A stretch of DNA of 20,688 nt from DASYYE01 sp035946955 (lineage in GTDB: Bacteria; Actinomycetota; Actinomycetes; Streptosporangiales; Streptosporangiaceae): contig DASYYE010000249.1 in NCBI GenBank assembly GCA_035946955.1, positions 1 to 20,688 of the forward strand. The letters are read 5' to 3'. Shown here piece after piece: positions 1 through 7,400 of this stretch. Below the pieces are notes generated by a model. The model was not told the origin of the DNA. It did not search any database and was given only the letters and a program-made list of their open reading frames with translations. Numbering within the stretch: position 1 is the stretch's first letter; every line of letters begins with the position of its first letter. The translations under genes were made by a program, and so were the position numbers.

Positions 1-2
1 GC

Positions 3-161
3 GGGCTGCCCGCCCGCCAGCGCGAGGCACTGGTGCTGAAGTTCTACGCCGACCTGTCAGAAGCGCAGATCGCCGCGGCCATGGGCATCAGCAAAGGCGC
101 GGTCAAGAGCCACACCTCACGCGCCATGGCCGCACTGCGGACTGTCCTGACGCAGCAATAA
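3..161 (+). CDS. C-terminal part of a sigma-70-family (ECF/SigE-like) sigma factor, 5' end outside window
   Basis: The open frame runs in from the left edge and ends at TAA 159-161, giving 52 residues. They match sigma region 4: an LPARQREALVLKFY helix, then the helix-turn-helix with LSEAQIAAAMGIS and the recognition helix GAVKSHTSRAMAALR. Region 4 contacts the -35 promoter element. The wording is typical of the actinobacterial SigE-like ECF group, but region 2 and any anti-sigma neighbour lie outside the window, so the subgroup is an inference. The gene converges on citA, with only 15 bp between the two stop codons. Confidence 0.85.
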   Translation, partial: GLPARQREALVLKFYADLSEAQIAAAMGISKGAVKSHTSRAMAALRTVLTQQ

Positions 162-178
162 GAGCAGCGGAGCTGCTC
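162..178. terminator. Short hairpin between convergent sigma factor and citA
   Basis: GAGCAGC (162-168), a 3-nt loop and GCTGCTC (172-178) form a perfect 7-bp stem. It begins one base after the sigma factor stop and overlaps the citA stop codon (TGA on minus, 177-179). No U-tract follows, as is common in high-GC actinomycetes. A bidirectional terminator role is inferred from its position. Confidence 0.5.
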
Positions 179-1295
179 AGGCCGCGCCGAGGATGTCATC
201 GGCGCCGGGTACCTCCCGGATCGGCCGCGGCCCTGGGCCGACGTACCGGGCGCTTGGCCTGACCAGGCGGCCGGTCAGCTTCTGCTCCAGGACGTGTGCG
301 GACCAGCCGGCGGTCCGGGCGCAGGTGAACATCGAGGTGAACAGGTGCGCTGGCACCTGGGCGAAGTCAAGGACGATCGCGGCCCAGTACTCGACGTTGG
401 TGGCCAGCACCCGGTCGGGACGCCGCGCGTGCAGTTCGGCCAGGGCCGCTTCCTCTAGTGCCACGGCGACCTCGTACCTGGGGGCCCCGAGTTCCTTGGC
501 GGTGCGGCGCAGCACCCGTGCCCGGGGGTCTTCGGCCCGGTACACGCGGTGCCCGAAACCCATCAGCCGTTCGCCACGGTCGAGTGCCTCGGTGACGTAA
601 CGTGCCGCGCTGCCGATCCGCTCGACCTCTTCCACCATGTGCAGCACCCGGGCTGGCGCGCCACCGTGCAGTGGGCCCGACATCGCGCCGACTGCCGCAG
701 ACATAGCGGCACCCACGTCCGCCCCGGTGGAGGCGACCACCCGGGCGGTGAACGTGGACGCGTTCATGCCATGCTCGGCCGCTGAGGTCCAGTACGCGTC
801 AATGGCCTTGACGTGGCGTGGGTCTGGGTCACCCCGCCAGATGACCAGGAAGCGCTCGGCGACGCTGCGGGCCTCGGCCACCCGGGCCGCCGGGACGGGG
901 GGCAGGTCGGTGCCCCGTGCCAGCCGGGCGACCAGGTTCAGCGTCGTGGCGGAGGCACGCGCCAGGTCCTCACGGGCCTGCTCACCGTCGATGTCAAGCA
1001 GTGGCCGCAGGCCCGCGGCGGGAGCCAGCATGGCCAGTGCGCTCTGGACGTCCACCCGGATGTCGCCGGAGCCTGCGCCGGCAGCCAGGGGGTCAGGCTC
1101 GGAGGTGCCGGTGGCCAGGCCCGGAGTGAATGCGTCGTCCACGAGCAGGCCCCACACCTGGCCGTAAGTGACCTGCCCAACCAGGTCTTCGATGTCCACG
1201 CCGCGGTAGCGCAGTGAACCACCCTCGCGGTCGGGCTCGGCGATCTGCGTCTCGAACGCAATTACGCCTTCGAGCCCAGGACTGTATTCGGCCAT
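177..1295 (-). CDS. citA: Citrate synthase 2 (CitA type)
   Basis: This 372-residue protein would condense acetyl-CoA with oxaloacetate to citrate in the cytoplasm, entering the TCA cycle. It agrees nearly end to end with my memory of mycobacterial CitA: LRYRGVDIEDLV near residue 28, the HGMNASTFTARV block near 175, GPLHGGAP with His210, the family signature GFGHRVYR with His249, and VLDFA with Asp310; these are the usual catalytic His-His-Asp positions. The ATG start has AGGAGC six bases upstream (complement of 1302-1307). The length fits the short type I/2-methylcitrate-like class. It is divergent from pdxH, a neighbour pair I recall from other actinomycetes. Methylcitrate synthase activity cannot be excluded from sequence, but no prp genes are nearby. 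Confidence 0.93.
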   Translation of the reverse strand: MAEYSPGLEGVIAFETQIAEPDREGGSLRYRGVDIEDLVGQVTYGQVWGLLVDDAFTPGLATGTSEPDPLAAGAGSGDIRVDVQSALAMLAPAAGLRPLLDIDGEQAREDLARASATTLNLVARLARGTDLPPVPAARVAEARSVAERFLVIWRGDPDPRHVKAIDAYWTSAAEHGMNASTFTARVVASTGADVGAAMSAAVGAMSGPLHGGAPARVLHMVEEVERIGSAARYVTEALDRGERLMGFGHRVYRAEDPRARVLRRTAKELGAPRYEVAVALEEAALAELHARRPDRVLATNVEYWAAIVLDFAQVPAHLFTSMFTCARTAGWSAHVLEQKLTGRLVRPSARYVGPGPRPIREVPGADDILGAA

Positions 1296-1748
1296 CTGCG
1301 CGCTCCTAGCATCACGTTGCGGGTGACGTGGCCTCTCACCGGGCAGACTGGCTGGCCCTCATGAGTCGGCAGGCTGGTGACGTGGCACCCATGCCGCGCG
1401 CCCCCGCGTGGTATGCCCGGTGCAGCCTGCTCAATTCAACCTCGTGCGGACCTGGCCTGGATAGTCATGCAAGCGTGATAAAGGCCACCTCCACCCCCCA
1501 AGGGTAGTGCACCCACCATTACCCTTCATTACCGCCCAGTAACCCTGCTAGCCCGCTTGCCTCTGGGCGCCCGAAGGCACTGTCTTCCCTTGTCGCTCCT
1601 GCGCTCGCTGCGCTCGCTTCTCGCTCCTCAGTCCAGACAGCGCCGCGCCCTTTGGCTCGCGGGGAAGCACAGCGCCCCTTTGGCGCGTGGGTGTGTGAGG
1701 ATCAGTACCCGTGGGAGGCAGGGCGCGCATTGGACGGAGGAACTGGCG
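1296..1748. promoter_or_regulatory. Divergent intergenic region citA / pdxH
   Basis: These 453 bp carry the control signals of both genes. On the citA side there are two exact copies of GGTGACGTGGC (1322-1332 and 1376-1386). In the middle three similar blocks are spaced 10 bp apart: CATTACC at 1517, CATTACC at 1527 and CAGTAACC at 1537. From about 1590 to 1690 the DNA is repetitive: four GAGCG words on the minus strand (about 1594-1626), then two near-copies of GCGCCC(C)TTTGGC at about 1643 and 1672. I cannot place a convincing -35/-10 pair for either gene and see no additional gene here. Confidence 0.5.
1517..1544 (+). repeat. Three direct repeats with 10-bp period upstream of pdxH
   Basis: CATTACC occurs at 1517-1523 and 1527-1533, and the variant CAGTAACC at 1537-1544. 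The spacing places all copies on the same face of the helix, as for regulators that bind direct repeats, such as response regulators. The binding protein is unknown. Confidence 0.45.
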
Positions 1749-2351
1749 GTGGAGTTGACCGAGGCGGCGCTGGCAGCGGACCCGGTCGAGCAGTTCTCGG
1801 CGTGGCTGGCCGATGCGGTGGCGGCCGGGCTGCCCGAGCCGAACGGCATGGTGCTGTCCACGGTGTCGGCGGACGGGGCACCGGGCTCCCGCTCGGTGCT
1901 GCTCAAGGGCCATGGCCCGGACGGGTTCGTGTTCTACACCAACACGACCTCGGCCAAGGCCCAGGACCTCGCCTCCAACGCCCGGGTGTCGCTGCTGTTC
2001 CCCTGGTACGCCCTGCATCGCCAGGTGATCATCCACGGCCTGGCATCCCGCATGTCCACCGAGGACAGCGAGCCGTACTTCCACTCCCGCCCGCGGAGCT
2101 CCCAGCTCGGCGCGTGGGCCAGCCGCCAGTCCAGCACCATCGAGTCCCGTGCCGTGCTGGAAGACCGCTACGCACGGCTGGAGCAGCGCTGGCCGGAAGG
2201 CGCCACGGTGCCGATGCCCGACTTCTGGGCGGGCTACCGGGTCGCCCACGAGACGGTCGAGTTCTGGCAGGGCCGGCCGAGCCGGCTGCATGACCGGCTG
2301 CGTTACCGCCGCACCGGTGACGGCTGGGTGCTGTTGCGACTGGCGCCCTGA
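1749..2351 (+). CDS. pdxH: Pyridoxine/pyridoxamine 5'-phosphate oxidase
   Basis: PdxH is an FMN flavoenzyme that oxidises pyridoxine- or pyridoxamine-5'-phosphate to pyridoxal 5'-phosphate. I place the start at GTG 1749, which has GGAGGA (1736-1741) seven bases upstream and gives 200 residues. A longer in-frame ATG at 1557 would translate the repetitive Arg/Ser-rich leader DNA and is unlikely. Family blocks appear in order: RSVLLKGHGPDGFVFYTN (FMN site), RQVIIHGLA, the SRPRSSQLGAWAS block, VPMPDFWAGYRV, EFWQGRPSRLHDR and the invariant-type C-terminus RLAP. The N-terminus lacks the usual ~10-residue arginine-rich lead of some homologues. No other pyridoxal-pathway gene is adjacent. Confidence 0.92.
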   Translation: MELTEAALAADPVEQFSAWLADAVAAGLPEPNGMVLSTVSADGAPGSRSVLLKGHGPDGFVFYTNTTSAKAQDLASNARVSLLFPWYALHRQVIIHGLASRMSTEDSEPYFHSRPRSSQLGAWASRQSSTIESRAVLEDRYARLEQRWPEGATVPMPDFWAGYRVAHETVEFWQGRPSRLHDRLRYRRTGDGWVLLRLAP

Positions 2352-2428
2352 CCTGCGCCCCTGATCAGGCAGTGATCGGCACTGGCGCTTGCGCGGCTGC
2401 CATAGCATCGGCTCAGGAGGGATAGACG

Positions 2429-3148
2429 TTGACCGCGCATGGGCTGATCGACACGACCGAGATGTACCTGCGCACGGTCTTCGAACTCGAGGAAGAGGGC
2501 ATCCCCCCGCTGCGGGCCAGGATCGCCGAACGGCTCTCCCACAGCGGCCCGACAGTCAGCCAGACGGTGGCCAGGATGGAGCGCGACCAGCTCCTGACAG
2601 TGGCCGACGACCGCACCCTGGCCCTGACTCCCACCGGACGTGAGCTCGCGATCCGGGTGATGCGCAAGCACCGGCTGGCGGAGTGCCTCTTGCTGTCGGT
2701 CATTGGGCTGGCCTGGGAAGACGTCCACCTGGAAGCGTGCCGGTGGGAGCACGTCATCTCCGAGCAGGTGGAGCGCAGACTGGTGGAGTTGCTGGACTAC
2801 CCGGTGCGGTGCCCCCACGGCAATGTGATCCCCGGTCTTGCCGAACTCGGCGTCCCAGTGGCTGCCGCCGACCGGGCTGACGCCGCCCGCCGCGAGACGA
2901 CCATGCCCATGACGAGCGTGGCCTCCGCATATCCCTGTCCGGTTGTTGTCCAACGGATAAGTGAACAAGTCCAAAGTGACGTTGACTTGATGCTTAAACT
3001 CAAGCGCAGTGGGATACAACCGGGACGCGAGGTCACTCTTTGGGTGGCCGACGACGGTGTGCGGGTGACAAGTGACGACGGCGCGGGGAGAATCACAGCG
3101 GAACTGCCGATGCGTGCTGCCGCGCACGTCTTCGTCGCCAGGCCCTGA
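2429..3148 (+). CDS. ideR: DtxR/IdeR-family iron-dependent transcriptional repressor
   Basis: This 239-residue metalloregulator would bind Fe2+ and repress iron-uptake genes through a DtxR box. The start is TTG 2429, with AGGAGG (2415-2420) eight bases upstream. Residues 8-65 form the winged helix (DTTEMYLRTVFELEEEG, SGPTVSQTVARMERD), nearly identical to IdeR as I remember it. All expected primary-site ligands are visible, shifted by two relative to IdeR: Met12, Cys104, Glu107 and His108; so are the ancillary ligands His81, Glu85 and His100. A C-terminal SH3-like domain follows. The DNA for the start of that domain (about 2930-3010) is clearly less GC-rich than the rest of the gene. A manganese-specific (MntR) role is less likely because of Cys104. 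Confidence 0.9.
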   Translation: MTAHGLIDTTEMYLRTVFELEEEGIPPLRARIAERLSHSGPTVSQTVARMERDQLLTVADDRTLALTPTGRELAIRVMRKHRLAECLLLSVIGLAWEDVHLEACRWEHVISEQVERRLVELLDYPVRCPHGNVIPGLAELGVPVAAADRADAARRETTMPMTSVASAYPCPVVVQRISEQVQSDVDLMLKLKRSGIQPGREVTLWVADDGVRVTSDDGAGRITAELPMRAAAHVFVARP

Positions 3149-3217
3149 TCCGATGTCCCCGCAGCTCCCGAAAACGCCCGCCTGGCGGTGGGGACTGACC
3201 ACCCAGGAGACGAGGCC

Positions 3218-5503
3218 GTGACCACCTCCCGGGACGAGACAACGTCCGGCGTGTCCCTGACGCCTGGCGCAGTGCTCCGGCAGATCGAAGCCGCAGTGCT
3301 GGTGACCGACCGGTTCAGCAACGTCATGTTCGCCAACGCGTATGCGGGCCACCTCTTCGGCTTCCCCCTCGACCCCGGACGCCTGGTCGGCAGGTCCCTG
3401 CTCTCGCTGGGGCTCGAGGAAGAAGACGTCGACAAGGTGTCTGAACTCGCCAAGCAGGTGCTCCTCCATGGGCGTGAGTGGGAGGGCACCCTCGCCACCG
3501 CCCGCCCTGACGGGTCGCGTGTGTTCGTCCACGCCCAGGCCGTCCCGTTGCGCAGCCAGGCTGGCACCCTCGACGGCATCGTGCTCATCGCCCGCCAGGC
3601 GACCAGGCGCAGCCAGCGGGAGCGTGACCGGGTCGGGCTGCTGGACCGGATCGGGGAACGGCTGGCCAGGTCGCTGGAGCTGGACGTCACCCTGGCACAG
3701 GTCGCCCAGACTCTGGTCCCGCAGTTCGCAGACCACTGCTTCATCGACCTGCTCCAAGGCGACAAGCTGGTCCGCCGTGCGCAGTTCCACGCGTACGGGT
3801 GGGAGCCGCCCGCCGGGACGTGGGCCCAGGCCGGCCAGCAGATCGAGTACCCGGCGGGCCACTTCTGCCAGCAGGCGATGTCCCGCCAGGAGGCCATCCT
3901 CGTCGAGAACCTGGAAAACGAGCACTTCCCCGCCCCGAACGCGAGCAGCCTGCGGGCCAGCGAGGACGTGGGACTGTCCTCCATCGTGGCGGCGCCGCTG
4001 GTCGCCCGCGGTGAGCTGCTGGGGGTTATCAGCCTCGCACTGTCCAGCCTGACCCAGCGCGAGGAACAGGAGTACGACGCGGGCGACCGGGACTTCCTCG
4101 GTGCGGTCGCCAGCCGGGTGGCCATCGCCATCGACAATGCCATGCTCTACCAGGAGGAGCGCAACACCGCCCTGGCCTTCCAGACCAGCCTGCTCCCCCA
4201 GGAGAAGCCCCGTGTTGACGGCCTGGACGTGGCCTGGCACTATGTCCCGGCCAAACCCCTGGAGACACACGGACAGGGAATCCAGACCCAGGTCGGCGGT
4301 GACTGGTACGACTTGATCCCGCTGTCCGCTGGCCGTGTCGGCATCGTGATCGGCGACGTGGAGGGACGGGGCGCGCGGGCAGCGGCCATCATGGGCCAGT
4401 TGCGGGCGGCACTGCGTGCCTTCGCCCAGGACGACAAGCCGCCCGCGGAGATCCTGCGCAAGCTGGACGACTGGTGCCGCACACAGGCCGACACCGGCAC
4501 CGACCACCCGGACGAGTTCGACGGGCCGAGGGCGAGCTGCACGTACCTGGTCTACGACGCCTGGTCGCGCAGCCTGACGTTCGCGAATGCCGGCCACGAC
4601 GCCCCGCTGCTCGTCACCGACGGCGACGTGAGAGAACTCGAGATCGAGCACGAGGGCGTGCTGCTCGGGGTCCGTGGCAAGGGCATGACCGGGGTGCCCA
4701 CGTTCGTGGAAGAAGCCCGCCAGCTCCCACCCGGCTGCTCGCTGGTCTTGTACACCGACGGGCTGACCGAACGCAGGCAGCGTGAGGACGGCACCGTCTA
4801 CGACGAGGACGAGACCAAGCAGATCCTCCGCTCTGCCGTGCGGAAGGTCGCCGGGGCTGACCCGGAGACGATCCTGCAGACGGCCGAGGATGCGGTGCCG
4901 GGCGTTATCGACGATGACATGGCGATCGTCGTGGTCCGCACCTCACAGGAGGATCTCGACTCCTGGGAGGAGGTGTTCCCGGCCGAGGCGATCCGGGTCT
5001 CCGAAGCACGCCGCCAGGCGCAGGCCGTGTTCCAGCGCTGGGGGCTCTCCACCTCACAGGTGGAGCTGGCCTGCCTGCTCGTGTCCGAAGTCGTGACCAA
5101 TGTGGTCCTGCACACGGCAGCGCCCAGCCGCAGCCGTGCCCGGGTGGCGCTGGAGACGGCGGGAGTGCCCGCGGGCACGGCGGCGTCCGAGCCCAGCCCG
5201 GCCAGTCTGGCGGCCCTGTGGGAGACCGACGACCTGGACGGCGACCTCCAGGCCCCGGTGGCAAGGAGGAGCTTCACACTGCGCCTGCGCCGCGGCGGGA
5301 TGGCCGTGTGGGCGGAGGTCTTCGACAGCGACCTGCGGCTGCCGCGCATCCGGACCGCGGGCGAGACCGACGAAGGCGGACGTGGCCTCTACCTGGTCGA
5401 CCAGCTCGCCACCAGGTGGGGCTCGCGGCCCACCAGAGACGGCAAAGCGGTCTGGTTCGAGCTGCCGATCAACGAGGGGACCCCGGGCTCAACGGTGGGT
5501 TGA
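3218..5503 (+). CDS. PAS-GAF-PP2C-HATPase multidomain serine phosphatase/kinase (RsbU/SpoIIE type)
   Basis: This cytoplasmic 761-residue regulator probably acts in partner-switching control of an alternative sigma factor. GTG 3218 is preferred over GTG 3188 because AGGAGA (3205-3210) lies seven bases before it. Domains in order: PAS (about 21-130); GAF (about 141-312); a PP2C/SpoIIE phosphatase (about 320-575) with GGDWYD, GDVEGRG, YTDGLTE and DDMAIV supplying the metal-binding acidic residues; and a C-terminal GHKL ATPase (about 590-750) with SEVVTN (Glu624, Asn628) and the GGRGL ATP-lid motif. The phosphatase would dephosphorylate an anti-anti-sigma protein, and the ATPase resembles RsbW kinases, so opposing activities may be fused. 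No STAS antagonist or sigma factor lies adjacent. Signal and target are unknown. Confidence 0.88.
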   Translation: MTTSRDETTSGVSLTPGAVLRQIEAAVLVTDRFSNVMFANAYAGHLFGFPLDPGRLVGRSLLSLGLEEEDVDKVSELAKQVLLHGREWEGTLATARPDGSRVFVHAQAVPLRSQAGTLDGIVLIARQATRRSQRERDRVGLLDRIGERLARSLELDVTLAQVAQTLVPQFADHCFIDLLQGDKLVRRAQFHAYGWEPPAGTWAQAGQQIEYPAGHFCQQAMSRQEAILVENLENEHFPAPNASSLRASEDVGLSSIVAAPLVARGELLGVISLALSSLTQREEQEYDAGDRDFLGAVASRVAIAIDNAMLYQEERNTALAFQTSLLPQEKPRVDGLDVAWHYVPAKPLETHGQGIQTQVGGDWYDLIPLSAGRVGIVIGDVEGRGARAAAIMGQLRAALRAFAQDDKPPAEILRKLDDWCRTQADTGTDHPDEFDGPRASCTYLVYDAWSRSLTFANAGHDAPLLVTDGDVRELEIEHEGVLLGVRGKGMTGVPTFVEEARQLPPGCSLVLYTDGLTERRQREDGTVYDEDETKQILRSAVRKVAGADPETILQTAEDAVPGVIDDDMAIVVVRTSQEDLDSWEEVFPAEAIRVSEARRQAQAVFQRWGLSTSQVELACLLVSEVVTNVVLHTAAPSRSRARVALETAGVPAGTAASEPSPASLAALWETDDLDGDLQAPVARRSFTLRLRRGGMAVWAEVFDSDLRLPRIRTAGETDEGGRGLYLVDQLATRWGSRPTRDGKAVWFELPINEGTPGSTVG

Positions 5504-5659
5504 ATAAGCCCACATCGCGAGGACTACCAGCACCACGACGGCGATGATGGTGGCCCACACCGCTCCGGGTGTGGGCAGGCCCATCCGGCGCCGGAACCGC
5601 TGCATGCCGAACGCGATCAAGACAGCGATGAAGCCCAGCAGGATCAGCCCTTCTGTCAC
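5489..5659 (-). CDS. Small two-helix membrane protein
   Basis: The predicted protein has 56 residues with two hydrophobic segments: about 3-19 (GLILLGFIAVLIAFGMQ) and 33-52 (AVWATIIAVVVLVVLAMW). An RRR-containing loop joins them and the C-terminus is short and polar. The start is GTG (complement of 5657-5659) with GGAGGA (complement of 5665-5670) five bases upstream; a longer 84-residue frame exists but lacks such a site. Its 3' end overlaps the convergent phosphatase gene by 15 nt. I do not recognise the family. Hairpin topology with a basic loop is inferred. Confidence 0.65.
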   Translation of the reverse strand: MTEGLILLGFIAVLIAFGMQRFRRRMGLPTPGAVWATIIAVVVLVVLAMWAYSTHR

Positions 5660-5849
5660 CGCTGTCCTCCAGGGCCTGGCTGTGAATGTTGCTCTTTCGA
5701 GCATAAGGGCGTCCGCTGAGTCCAGCGAGCGACGAGCCTGCACACGGGCATCGTTTCGGGGGTAAAAGACGTTACCTGACGGTAGCTAGCATAGGCATGA
5801 CAACAGAGGCGGTGTGACCGCCCTCGCCAGGAGCAGGGAGAGTGACGCG

Positions 5850-6995
5850 GTGGAGGCCTACATTGTCGGCGCGGTCCGGACCCCGGTGGGCAAGCGCGGC
5901 GGGGGACTGGCTGGGGAGAACCCGGTGGACCTCGGCGCGCATGTGCTGCGCGAGCTGGTGACGCGCACCGGTGCGCCCGCTGACGCTGTTGATGACGTGG
6001 TCATGGGGTGTGTCTCCCAGATCGGCCCACAGTCGCTGGACATCGCGCGTCAGGCGTGGCTGTCCGCTGGACTGCCCGAGCATGTGCCCGGCGTGACCGT
6101 CGACCGGCAGTGCGGCTCCTCCCAGCAGGCGCTGAGCTTCGCCGCCCAGGCGGTGGCCTCGGGCGCGCAGGACCTGGTGGTGGCGGCCGGCGTGGAGAGC
6201 ATGAGCACCGTGCCGATGGGTTCGAGCGTGATGCTGGGCGTCGAGAAGGGCATGCCACTGCCGTTCGGCCGGGGCTGGCAGGAGCGTTATGGCGACCAGG
6301 AGGTCTCGCAGTTCCGCGGGGCGCAGATGATCTGTGAGCAGTGGGGGATCAAGCGTCTGCAGCTCGAGGAGTTCGCGCTGGCCAGCCACGAGCGCGCCGT
6401 CCGGGCGATCGGCGAGGGCCGGTTCGAGCGCGAGGTCACGCCAGTGAACGGCGTGAGCGTGGACGAGGGCCCGCGGCGGGACACCTCACTGGAGAAGATG
6501 GCGTCACTGGCCCCGCTGCGGGAGGGCTGGGAGCTCACGGCCGCCACCGCGTCGCAGATCTCCGACGGTGCGGCGGCACTCCTGGTGGCGTCGCCGGACG
6601 CGCTGGCGCGTTACGGGCTCGTGCCGCGGGCACGGGTCGTGGCGATGGCCGTGACAGGCACCGACCCGGTCATCATGCTCACGGCCCCAGCGCCCGCGAC
6701 GGAGAAGGCACTGGCCAAGGCGGGGCTGGAGATCGGTGACATCGACCTGTTCGAGGTCAACGAGGCGTTCGCGCCCGTCGTGCTCGCGTGGTCCGCCGAC
6801 ACCAAGGCCCCGCTGGAGAAGACGAACGTCAATGGCGGCGCGATCGCGCTCGGTCACCCACTGGGCGCGACCGGCGCTGTCCTGGCCACGAAGCTCCTGC
6901 ATGAACTCGAGCGCACCAACGGCCGGTATGGGCTGCAGGTGATGTGCGAGGGCGGCGGCCAGGCCAATGCGACCATCATCGAACGCCTCGGCTAG
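5850..6995 (+). CDS. Thiolase (acetyl-CoA acyltransferase, FadA type)
   Basis: Thiolases cleave 3-ketoacyl-CoA to acetyl-CoA plus a shortened acyl-CoA, or condense two acyl-CoAs. Start GTG 5850, with AGGGAG (5835-5840) nine bases upstream, gives 381 residues beginning EAYIVGAVRTPVGKR, where homologues usually start; GTG 5814 would add 12 residues. Catalytic residues are all visible: the nucleophile Cys88 in DRQCGSSQQA, His336 in ALGHPLGATGA and Cys366 in CEGGGQAN. The lid segment with ESMSTVPMGSS and PFGRGWQERYG resembles the FadA5/FadA6-like thiolases of actinobacteria, some of which act on sterol side chains or rings, but no sterol or beta-oxidation partner is next to it. The substrate is therefore open. 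Confidence 0.9.
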   Translation: MEAYIVGAVRTPVGKRGGGLAGENPVDLGAHVLRELVTRTGAPADAVDDVVMGCVSQIGPQSLDIARQAWLSAGLPEHVPGVTVDRQCGSSQQALSFAAQAVASGAQDLVVAAGVESMSTVPMGSSVMLGVEKGMPLPFGRGWQERYGDQEVSQFRGAQMICEQWGIKRLQLEEFALASHERAVRAIGEGRFEREVTPVNGVSVDEGPRRDTSLEKMASLAPLREGWELTAATASQISDGAAALLVASPDALARYGLVPRARVVAMAVTGTDPVIMLTAPAPATEKALAKAGLEIGDIDLFEVNEAFAPVVLAWSADTKAPLEKTNVNGGAIALGHPLGATGAVLATKLLHELERTNGRYGLQVMCEGGGQANATIIERLG

Positions 6996-7152
6996 ACCGG
7001 GGCAAACCAGGGAGCCGGCCCCGGCTGCGCGCCGCTGGGAGGTTGGCCAGTGGCAGTCCGTAATTATATCGTGATACGTAAAGAATCTTCCTGTATCAAC
7101 GTGCCTTGACGGTCCTCCTTTGCTATGACAGGGTTCGTCTTAGGAGGGGACC

Positions 7153-7215
7153 GTGATTACAGCATTAATTGAGTGCCCGGTGCGTATGTCCCGGACGTGG
7201 GGGCGCCTGTGCTGA
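7153..7215 (+). CDS. Possible 20-residue leader peptide
   Basis: A GTG at 7153 follows AGGAGGGG (7142-7149) and opens a frame of 20 codons ending at TGA 7213-7215. The peptide begins MITALIECPV and ends GRLC. The ribosome site is among the best in the window, yet nothing long follows it in frame, which is why I list it. It could be a translated leader controlling the hairpins downstream, or chance. I know no family that matches. Confidence 0.35.
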   Translation: MITALIECPVRMSRTWGRLC

Positions 7216-7336
7216 GCGCTGTTTGAGCGCTGCAACGCTCCCATCATAAGCGACGGGTTTTCGCCCACGCTTTCCTTACTGTCGGCAAGATGTGGCTTGC
7301 CCAGGGCATGTAGCATTGCCCGCCACGTCCCTCTGC

Positions 7337-7376
7337 CCAGTGACTCGGCTCTCTCTTTTGGCTGCCAAGTCATTGG
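7337..7376 (+). other. 12-bp stem-loop in the leader of the secreted protein
   Basis: CCAGTGACTCGG (7337-7348) pairs with CCAAGTCATTGG (7365-7376) through ten Watson-Crick pairs, one G-U pair and one mismatch, around a 16-nt loop. Two smaller hairpins precede it: GGCAAG/CTTGCC (7284-7301) and GGGCA/TGCCC (7304-7321). No U-tract follows, and the stem lies about 110 bp before the start codon, so an RNA control element is as likely as a terminator. Confidence 0.45.
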
Positions 7377-7400
7377 CCCGGCGCACATGAGTCAAATGGT

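Noticed and set aside
1557..1748. N-terminal extension of pdxH from ATG 1557
   Set aside because: It would translate repetitive Arg/Ser-rich DNA without family similarity, while GTG 1749 has an ideal GGAGGA site.
3155..3195. Inverted GTCCCC / GGGGAC between the iron regulator and the phosphatase
   Set aside because: Six-base arms 29 bp apart in GC-rich DNA are easily due to chance.
2303..4651. 782-residue minus-strand open frame opposite the iron regulator and phosphatase
   Set aside because: It is a GC-skew shadow of two well-supported plus-strand genes and its product has no recognisable domain.
7013..7026. Terminator after the thiolase gene (AGCCGG-CC-CCGGCT)
   Set aside because: The loop would be only two bases; shortened to a 4-bp stem it is too weak to claim.
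7140..7388. 82-residue minus-strand frame in the leader region
   Set aside because: No ribosome site or family features were seen, and it covers the hairpins instead of ordinary coding sequence.
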